Source of the DNA: Terriglobia bacterium
GTDB lineage: Bacteria > Acidobacteriota > Terriglobia > Terriglobales > Acidobacteriaceae
Assembly: GCA_020072585.1 (NCBI GenBank)
Contig: JAIQGL010000020.1
Location: 1 to 64,000, forward strand
DNA length: 64,000 nucleotides
Direction: 5' to 3'
In this document: one piece after another, positions 51,651-59,500 of the stretch
Numbering within the stretch: the first letter of the stretch is position 1
Layout: each line of letters begins with the position of its first letter
Position numbers and translations under genes: made by a program
Notes under the pieces: model-generated
Told to the model about the DNA's origin: nothing
The model's input: only the letters and a program-made list of their open reading frames with translations
The model's database searches: none

Positions 51651-52877
51651 GTGAATGCACCAGCCGCCGGCCCGAACTTGTCAGGCGAGGCTTTAAGCGT
51701 AAGGTCGCGTCTGTATTCCGTCGATATGCTTCGCGGCCTGGTGATGGTCGTCATGGCTCTTGACCATGTCCGCGATTACTTCTCGAATGCTTACTTCTTC
51801 GAACCTACCGATTTGACCCAGACCAACGCAGCCCTGTTTTTCACTCGTTGGATCACACATTTTTGCGCTCCTGTCTTTGTATTCCTTGCAGGAACTGGTT
51901 CTTTTCTGTCTGCTTCACGAGGGAAAACAAAAAAGGACCTCTCTGGCTTTTTGCTGTCGCGTGGTCTGTGGCTGGTTTTTCTTGATCTCTTTGTCGTTCA
52001 CACCTTTGGCTGGTGGTTCAATTTCGATTACCACTTGCTTTATGGTGACGTACTTTGGGCTTTGGGCTGGTCCATGGTAGCGATGTCGGGTTTGGTTTTT
52101 CTCCCTGTTTGGTCGATTACGGCTATCGGTGTTGCAATGGTGGCACTGCATAACATTTTTGACGCTGTGTCCGCCGATAGCTTCGGTTCTTTCCGCTGGC
52201 TCTGGGCGATTCTTCATAGCGGCGACATGTTGGAACCGTTCTCCGGAGTCCACTTTGTTCCCGGATACCCGCTTGTGCCCTGGATTGGTGTAATGGCTGC
52301 GGGTTATGGGTTTGGTAAGCTGATGCTTCGCCCCCAAGACAAGCGGCGAAAGGAGCTGTTGGTTCTCGGTATCGGACTCACGCTGGCTTTCGTCGTTATT
52401 CGCGCCACGAACCTTTATGGCGATCCGCACACGTGGTCTGTGCAGAAAACCGCCTTGTTTACGTTCTTCTCGTTCATTAACTGCGAAAAATACCCGCCGT
52501 CACTTCTCTATCTGCTCATGACATTAGGGCCCGCCATCACTGCCCTGGCTTTGTTTGAACGAATACCAAATTTGGTAAACCGCCCCTTATTAACACTGGG
52601 TCGAGTGCCGCTATTCTATTATTTGCTCCACCTCACATTGATACATGCGTTAGCCGTTGCCTTCGCCTACGCAAAATATGGACAGGCTACATGGATGTTC
52701 AAGCTCCCTCCTTTGCCGGTCAGCTCGGCGGTGCTTCCTTTTCCGGCAGGCTACGGCTACAGCCTGGCAACGCTGTACGCCATCTGGCTTGGTGTGGTGG
52801 TAATCCTTTATCCCGCTTGCCGATGGTTCGCAAGCGTGAAAGATCGTCGTCGCGAAGCGTGGCTGAGCTATCTATAA
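51651..52877 (+). CDS. DUF1624-type membrane acyltransferase (HGSNAT-like), inserted in the mur cluster
   Basis: 408 residues with 8-10 transmembrane helices. It opens with the DUF1624/YeiB pattern RLYSVDMLRGLVMVVMALDH and continues THFCAPVFVFLAGTGSFLS and PVWSITAIGVAMV. Members are related to heparan-alpha-glucosaminide N-acetyltransferase and are thought to acylate sugars across membranes. GTG start, GAGGAA 6 bases upstream. It is unusual between mraY and murD and its base composition looks less GC-rich than its neighbours, so lateral acquisition is possible. A role in modifying a cell-wall intermediate is inference only. Confidence 0.85.
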   Translation: MNAPAAGPNLSGEALSVRSRLYSVDMLRGLVMVVMALDHVRDYFSNAYFFEPTDLTQTNAALFFTRWITHFCAPVFVFLAGTGSFLSASRGKTKKDLSGFLLSRGLWLVFLDLFVVHTFGWWFNFDYHLLYGDVLWALGWSMVAMSGLVFLPVWSITAIGVAMVALHNIFDAVSADSFGSFRWLWAILHSGDMLEPFSGVHFVPGYPLVPWIGVMAAGYGFGKLMLRPQDKRRKELLVLGIGLTLAFVVIRATNLYGDPHTWSVQKTALFTFFSFINCEKYPPSLLYLLMTLGPAITALALFERIPNLVNRPLLTLGRVPLFYYLLHLTLIHALAVAFAYAKYGQATWMFKLPPLPVSSAVLPFPAGYGYSLATLYAIWLGVVVILYPACRWFASVKDRRREAWLSYL

Positions 52878-53020
52878 AAGGGGGCCAGCCCGTGCTTTCT
52901 GCTGGCCCGGGTGATGCCCGGGGTTGTCGCGAGGAACCGCATAGCCTGCCTCAGCAAACGCAACACATCTGGAGCAATCCGGAGGACCCTGAGCGCAAAT
53001 TCGTGGCACAATGGGATGGG

Positions 53021-54421
53021 ATGGAGTTGAAGAATAAACGCGTGCTGGTGGTCGGACTGGGGCGCTCCGGCGTGGCTTCCGCATTTTTTTTACAGGAGCA
53101 TGGCGCCAAGGTCATCGTTTCTGACTCCAAGGCAGAAGCCCAGCTGCAGAAAGAAGTACCCGCGCTGCTCGATCGCGGCATCTCCATTGAGACGGGCCGT
53201 CACGGCGAACGCACTTTTCGCGACCAGGACCTGATCGTCGTAAGCCCTGGCGTACCTTCTGACCAGCCGCAGTTGCAGCACGCGCGCACGCTGGGAATTC
53301 CAGTGATCGGTGAAGTTGAGCTGGCGTTCCGCTTCCTGCAAGGCAAGGTCCTGGCGATTACCGGCTCAAACGGCAAGACCACTACTACCACGCTCGTGGG
53401 AGAGATTCTGGCCAAGAGCGGGAAGAAGACGCTGGTGGGCGGTAACATCGGCACACCGGTGATCTCGCTGGCGGGGCAATCGACGCCGGACACAATGGTG
53501 GTGCTGGAGGTTTCGAGCTTCCAACTGGAGAGCATCGAACAGTTCTGCCCATGGGTCGCGGCAATCCTGAATATCACGCCGGATCATCTGGACCGCCATC
53601 ATACTTTTCAGGCGTATGCTGACGCGAAAGCGCGAATCTTTGAGAATCAGCATGCGGCGCATGCCGGTGGAAATCAGCAGACGGGTGATTTTGCCGTGCT
53701 GAACGCCGATGATCCGGCTTGCGTTGCCCTGAAAGACAAGGTCAAAGGTTCGCTGCTTTGGTTCAGCCGGAAGCAAAGCGTCGAGAACGGCGCGTTTGTC
53801 AAAGATGGACAGATCATCTTCCGCCAGAATGGACAAGAGCAGACAGTGCTGGATCGCTCCGATATTCCGCTCAAAGGTGAACACAATCTGGAGAACGTGC
53901 TGGCCGCCGTGGCCATGACCATGGTTGCGGGCTGCACGCCGCAGCAGGTGCGCCAGGCAGTGCAGGAATTTCGCGCCGTGGAGCACAGGCTGGAACAGGT
54001 GGCCGCCATCAACGGAGTTACTTTTTATAACGATTCCAAAGCCACCAACGTTGATGCCACGATGAAAGCGCTGGAGTCATTCCCCGGCAACATCCACATT
54101 ATTCTTGGCGGCAAAGACAAAGGCAGCGACTACTCCGTGCTGAACCCGCTGCTGCGCGAGCGCGCCAAACGCGTGTACCTGATTGGCGCGGCTTCAGACA
54201 AGATTGCTTCGCAGATACAGAACTCCACCGCGGTGGTGCGCTCCGGCACGCTGGAGCGCGCGGTGCGCCAGGCCTTTGAGGCGGCAAAGTCCGGTGACGT
54301 GGTGCTGCTGGCGCCGGCCTGCGCCAGCTTTGACCAGTTTGAAAACTATGAGCACCGTGGACGCGTCTTCAAAGAACTTGTACGTGCGCTTGCACCTGTT
54401 ACCACAGGAGACAGAAGCTAG
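53021..54421 (+). CDS. murD: UDP-MurNAc-L-alanine:D-glutamate ligase
   Basis: 466 residues from the ATG at 53021; the frame is open to 52691 but the extra part overlaps the acyltransferase gene and is unlike MurD. Adds D-Glu to the muramyl peptide. Motifs: VLVVGLGRSGVASAFFL, ITGSNGKTTTTTLVGEIL, EVSSFQLESIEQFCP, TPDHLDRHHTFQAYADAKAR and FYNDSKATNVDATMKALESF, ending in APACASFDQFENYEHRG. ftsW begins inside its stop codon. Confidence 0.95.
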   Translation: MELKNKRVLVVGLGRSGVASAFFLQEHGAKVIVSDSKAEAQLQKEVPALLDRGISIETGRHGERTFRDQDLIVVSPGVPSDQPQLQHARTLGIPVIGEVELAFRFLQGKVLAITGSNGKTTTTTLVGEILAKSGKKTLVGGNIGTPVISLAGQSTPDTMVVLEVSSFQLESIEQFCPWVAAILNITPDHLDRHHTFQAYADAKARIFENQHAAHAGGNQQTGDFAVLNADDPACVALKDKVKGSLLWFSRKQSVENGAFVKDGQIIFRQNGQEQTVLDRSDIPLKGEHNLENVLAAVAMTMVAGCTPQQVRQAVQEFRAVEHRLEQVAAINGVTFYNDSKATNVDATMKALESFPGNIHIILGGKDKGSDYSVLNPLLRERAKRVYLIGAASDKIASQIQNSTAVVRSGTLERAVRQAFEAAKSGDVVLLAPACASFDQFENYEHRGRVFKELVRALAPVTTGDRS

Positions 54422-55515
54422 TGGCAAAGAGAGTTGGCATTGATAAATGGATGTTCGGCTCAACGGTGCTGCTGGTTGTGGCTGGCGTTCTGATGGTCTT
54501 CAGCGCGTCAGCGGTCATGGCCAGCGAGCGCTTTGGTTCGCCGTATCATTTTCTCTTTCGCCAACTGGGCTGGGCCGTTGCCGGACTTGCGGCCATGGCC
54601 GTGGCCATGAAGATCGACTACCGCCGCTGGAAAAAGCCGGCCATCGTATTTAGCTTGCTGGGCGTGACGGCTGTGCTGCTGGTGGCAGTCTTCTTTCTCG
54701 ATCGCTCGCACAACACGCACCGCTGGATCAAGCTGGGCAGCTTCATGTCATTCCAGCCCTCTGAGCTGGCCAAGCCCGCGCTCATTCTTTTTCTGGCGTT
54801 CTTTCTGGAAGCGCGCAGCAAGTCCATGGACGACTGGCGGCATACGCTGCTGCCTGCCGTGCTTCCGGTCTTTCTTTTTGCCGCGCTGATCATGAAACAA
54901 CCTGACCTGGGCACGGCGCTGGTCTGCCTGGGCGTGACCGCGGCCATTCTCTATGCGGCCGGCATGCGGCTCAGGTATTTTGCCGCTGGCCTGGTCCCAA
55001 TTGTGCCGGTAATTGCGTACATGCTGATCTTTGTTCCATGGCGGCTGGCGCGCATGGAGGTCTTTCTTCATCCTGAGCGCGACCCGCAGGGAATCGGCTT
55101 CCACATTAACCAGTCGCTTATCGCTGTGGGCACCGGCGGTTTGACTGGCCTGGGCCTGATGGAAGGCAAGCAAAAACTTTTCTACCTGCCTGAGCCGCAT
55201 ACCGATTTTATCTTTGGCGTGATTTCAGAAGAGCTGGGGCTGATTGGCGCGGTGCTGATCGCCGTCCTGTTTTCCGTTTTTGCCTGGCGCGGCCTGCGCA
55301 CGGCCCTGCGCGCTCGCGATAACTTTGGCCGCTACATCGCCATCGGCGTTACGACGATGATCGTAGTGCAGGCCTTCTTCAACATCAGCGTCGTCCTGGC
55401 GCTGCTTCCGACCAAGGGAATCCCGCTGCCCTTTATCTCGTATGGTGGGTCAAGCCTCTTCGTGATGCTGGCAAGCGTGGGCGTCTTGCTGAATATCAGT
55501 CAGCAGACGGAGTGA
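54421..55515 (+). CDS. ftsW: FtsW, division-specific SEDS glycosyltransferase
   Basis: 364 residues with ten transmembrane helices. SEDS-family peptidoglycan polymerase that works with PBP3 at the septum. Family marks: LMVFSASAVMASERFGSPYH, RWIKLGSFMSFQPSELAKPA, ISEELGLIGAVL and PTKGIPLPFISYGGSSLF. GTG start overlapping the murD stop by one base. RodA is the homologue with the same motifs; position in the mur cluster favours FtsW. No murG follows: the cluster ends here. Confidence 0.95.
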   Translation: MAKRVGIDKWMFGSTVLLVVAGVLMVFSASAVMASERFGSPYHFLFRQLGWAVAGLAAMAVAMKIDYRRWKKPAIVFSLLGVTAVLLVAVFFLDRSHNTHRWIKLGSFMSFQPSELAKPALILFLAFFLEARSKSMDDWRHTLLPAVLPVFLFAALIMKQPDLGTALVCLGVTAAILYAAGMRLRYFAAGLVPIVPVIAYMLIFVPWRLARMEVFLHPERDPQGIGFHINQSLIAVGTGGLTGLGLMEGKQKLFYLPEPHTDFIFGVISEELGLIGAVLIAVLFSVFAWRGLRTALRARDNFGRYIAIGVTTMIVVQAFFNISVVLALLPTKGIPLPFISYGGSSLFVMLASVGVLLNISQQTE

Positions 55516-55628
55516 GTTGTTTCTTCGACGCATGCTCCTTTACTCAACAATTGCTACCACACGAGCTAAACGAGCGATCGACCGTCAAAATATCAAAACG
55601 TCACGCCTTGTCTTCGGTTCTTATGTTT

Positions 55629-55665
55629 CTCTGGCCAAGAATAATCGGCTAACCAGAGAAAAATC
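55629..55665. terminator. Hairpin after ftsW
   Basis: TTTCTCTGG (about 55627-55635) and CCAGAGAAA (about 55654-55662), 9-bp perfect arms around an 18-base loop, followed by AATCG rather than a long T-run. It may terminate ftsW and/or the convergent immunity-like gene. Confidence 0.4.
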
Positions 55666-55686
55666 GAAGAGCTCAAGCCACCTTCG

Positions 55687-56508
55687 CTAGACAGCCGAAC
55701 CCCAGCCGTCGTACTCTCCTCCCAATTCTTCTGCCAAATCCTCTAATTTGTCGCGGATGTCTCCGATACTCTCCTCTATGGGAGCAGGCTGCTTCGCTAA
55801 AACCAGCCAGTTTTTTCCGTCGGCTCCCATCCTTAGCTCTACTATCCACCCTTGGGTTCGCAACTGGTCGGCTGCTTGTTCGGCGTTGTGCCGTTTAGGG
55901 AAGTACAGATAGTGGTCGATGAACCTGGCTTCCGGCTGCTGAACTTTTCCGGCTTGCGCCTCACGCTCCGCCGCTTTTTGCCGGTCTGCTTCCTCAATCT
56001 CCTCGTTGCGTTCAGGCAACCAACCCCTCTCAATTTCCGCAGCAAGTGTTGAAGCTGGCCATATCGAGGCAATCGAAAGTTTCTTTTGCTCTGGAGTCAG
56101 ATCCCGCACGTGTTGCGCTTGTTGTATTTCCTGAACAGTGTAGATTCTTAAGCCATGACCGATGACCCAGCCGGTGATTTTCCCCCCTCTTTCTCGTCCT
56201 GCTTCCTTGCGCATTATGGGAAATGGTTTTACTCGTTCGGGAATCGGTTGATTAGAAACCAGTTCGACTTCTTTTTTGCGCAATGCATGAACAAGAGTCA
56301 AGAAAATGAAATATAGTTCCTTCTGCACAGCGAGCAGGCCAAAATCAACTGGGCGATTCAGGTAAACTCCGGGAAGCACCCGCACAAGCTGCCCCATTAC
56401 ACTGCTTTCATGCGTGAACTGAAAGTACGCCAACCCGCTGGGCACATTGATTTCGTAAATATCACCAATTTTCGGTTTTTTAATTCGAAACATTTTTCTT
56501 TTGCTCAT
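55687..56508 (-). CDS. Probable immunity protein: Imm26-like N-terminus plus RraB-like domain
   Basis: 273 residues. The N-terminal ~110 residues (KIGDIYEINVPSGLAYFQFT, VRVLPGVYLNRP, GWVIGHGLRIY) resemble the Imm26-type immunity fold. After a charged linker (EEIEEADRQKAAEREAQAGK), residues ~195-273 match the RraB/RNase E inhibitor domain: DHYLYFPKRHNAEQAADQLR, WLVLAKQPAP and LEELAEELGGEYDGWG-like (here LEDLAEELGGEYDGWG). It starts 12 bp after the Rhs toxin gene on the same strand, the classic immunity position. Neutralising the GIY-YIG toxin is inference; domain resemblance is by eye. Confidence 0.75.
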   Translation of the reverse strand: MSKRKMFRIKKPKIGDIYEINVPSGLAYFQFTHESSVMGQLVRVLPGVYLNRPVDFGLLAVQKELYFIFLTLVHALRKKEVELVSNQPIPERVKPFPIMRKEAGRERGGKITGWVIGHGLRIYTVQEIQQAQHVRDLTPEQKKLSIASIWPASTLAAEIERGWLPERNEEIEEADRQKAAEREAQAGKVQQPEARFIDHYLYFPKRHNAEQAADQLRTQGWIVELRMGADGKNWLVLAKQPAPIEESIGDIRDKLEDLAEELGGEYDGWGSAV

Positions 56509-56520
56509 GAATCTCTAAAT

Positions 56521-59500
56521 CTACAACGGATAACCTATGCTCCTTAGCGCGTCAAAGCCCATTTTTACGTAGTCTGCAAACCTCAGGTTTCTGGGAGATA
56601 TGCTGTTGATTTTATTCATTAAAGTGCCTCCATTTTTCTCCAGACCATGGTGCTGAATCAGCGCTTGCTCAACGGCTCTTGCATCCAACCTCGATCCCAT
56701 AGTTAATATATGTCGGAGCGCCGTGCCGTGCTCTACTTCCCGTCGGAGCAAATCATTGGTAATTCCAACGTATATCACCTTGCCATCTTTTACAATTTGA
56801 TAAACGTGAACTGCCTCCTCTGCCTTTTTGCCACCTGGGATCAATGCTAATCCGATCATCAGAATGGCTTCGCCGTTCTTGCCTTTGGAAACACTCTGAG
56901 TAGCCGAGATAATTCCACTCGGATCCAAAACGGCAGCGGTTTCGCCAACAAATTGAAGGGCCTCTCCGGTTTGTTTCATGCTGTCTGCCACTACAGCATT
57001 GTTATCAAAGCCGAGCGCGTTAGTTTGAGGTGCGGTCTGTCCATTTTTCGCGCTCGACATTTCGCTACTCAACCAGGCCCTGGTCTCTGCTAACCACTTC
57101 TGGAAGGGGTCATCATCATCGCTAGATCCATTGGAGGAACTCCCGGCACCACCGAGCGGGGTTAAATGCCCATCTATATCCGGCAATGTGACGGGGTTGT
57201 TCAGAACGTATGCATAGAGATTGAGCGACTGTGGGTTATCCATGCTGCCATAGGGCACAGGCGTTGGATCTGCGGACCAGTCCGGCGTGAGCCAACGGCT
57301 CCAGGCAGAGGAATAAAGGCGTGCACCAAATTCATCGAACCCTGTTTCCGGATCACGCTCTTTACCGTTGAACTTGTAATGCTGGTCGGAGAGGGTGTGA
57401 GTGACGAGCTTCTCTTCACCCCAGGGGCGGTAATCGGACTCTTCCTCGATCGTGCCGCTGGCGCTGGTAACAACGCTGACTGATTTCAAACGGTCAGAGA
57501 AGTAGTAATGCACAGTGCCCGAGGGGAGATCACGGCGAGCCACCCGTTCTCCGTCGAAGAACATATATTCAGCACTAATGTTGCCGCTGAGGTCACTCTC
57601 TGCGACGATGCCGGCAGCACCAGACCAGTACAACCGGCCCGAGGACTTCTTCACCCGCTCGCCGGCTCCGTCATAGGTGTAAGTCACCCCTGCTGCAACG
57701 GCGATCTGGTTCTCAGCATTGTAGGTATAGGAATTGATGCCGTCATTGGTGGTATTTCCGGCGGCATCATAGCTGAAGCCGGTCAGCCGGTTGTTGGAAA
57801 ACGCTACCTGGGAGAAATTCTCACCAGTGAGCATTCCGGGCATGATGGTTTTTTGCGTGAGATTGCCCCACGGGTCAATGGTGTAATTGGTCCCCCACGC
57901 GCTGGAGGCTGAAGTTTTTCCGCTGGTGAGGCGATTGAGCTGGTCGTACGTAAAGACTTGGGACCGGGTATTGTCTTTGTTGTTTGTCAGTTGGTAAACG
58001 TTGCCGTTGTCGCCATTGGTCAGATGGAAGTCATAGCTGACATTGAAAACGGTGGCGCTGGGGCTGGAAGCTTGGATTGCGAGTGGCTGCAGGCGGTCGT
58101 TGTAACTAAACGTGTTCGCGATGCCGGTGAAGCCCGTGGCATACCCGCTCTTAAAGCTGGAGATGGCTCCATCCGGAGCATAGATGGCATATGTGCCCGG
58201 GCCGCTGGAACCAGTCACATAGTTGATATTGTTGGCAAGGTCCTGCACGGCTCCAGCCCTGCCTGCGCTGTTTGCGCCATTCTGAGCTGGGGTATACGTG
58301 ATGGTATTACCGCTGGGATAAATGATGCTGGCTACTGAGCCATCGAGGTTATATGAGTAGCTGATGTTTTTGGCTACCGAGCCAATCGTTTTGAGCTCCG
58401 CGTTGAGCCTGCCTTCCTGATCATAGGCCCAGGCAGAGGAGCCGGAGGCATCGGTCATGCTGGTCTGGCGCCCAATGCCGTTGTGAATCGTGAGGCCGTT
58501 CACAACTGAGCCTTCCGCTGCATCGTAAACGTAGGAAATAGCGGGCTCGCTGTTGGAGTAGGTCCGTCCGGTGTGGCGGTGCAACTCGTCATATGCGTAA
58601 TTGATGGTGAGAATTGCCGAACCGGTCTGGTTGGGCGCAGGCGAAGTTTTGCTGGCCAGCTTGCCCTCACCGTCATAGGCGAAATTGATGGTCCCCGATT
58701 CCGGATTGTTTGACTGAGTCAGGTGAGAGAGCGAGTCATACTGGAAAGTGCGGACACGCCACTGGCTGGTGTCCGTGGTGCCGCCATGCTGCTCCACCTG
58801 GGTAAGGTTGTTGAGCATGTCATAGCTGTAGAGCGTTGCGTAGGTGGTTGCGAACGGGCTTGAAGGATCAATTCCATTCGTCATGGCGGAGCCAGAGGGT
58901 GAGACAGTGAATGATGGCGAGGAGAACGAGAACTGGGTCGTGACGCTGCTGCCTGAAAGAGCATAGTTGCCGGCAACACCCAGGGCCTTGCTGGTCAAAT
59001 TGATGGTGCCGCCCGAGGTCGTGGCGGTGACAGGAGATTTCAAGTCAGAATTCAGAACGTTCGCGATGGCAGTAGCCAGAGACGCCACAGTGCTGTTCTG
59101 ATCGTAGTTGACTGTAACCGGATATCCCGCCACCGAGATGCTAACCTGACCTGCATCGTACGAGAATGAAGGGAAGACCCCACCGCTCAAAGTGCCGCTC
59201 GCGGGGCCTATGGTGATCTGTGGACTGGTGAAGTCGGCCGTGTCCCAGGTCTGGGAAGTCGTGAACGTATAATTCGGCCCCGGCGTCCGGGCGGTCAACG
59301 TAACAGTGGAGGTACCCCCGGTGCTTGCAGAGATGTTAGGGTTGGCATTGAAGCCGCTGGCGAGTTGGCTCGCAATTGTAATTGCGGTATTGGAAGTACC
59401 GTTATAGCCGGCGGATGAAGACCCGGCGCCCGCAACATTAATCATCACTGATCCTGCATCCGTGATGAAGTTGCATTGGGTCGGGTGACCGCTACATTTT

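Noticed and set aside
52691-53020. N-terminal extension of MurD
   Set aside because: It overlaps the acyltransferase gene out of frame and has no MurD similarity.
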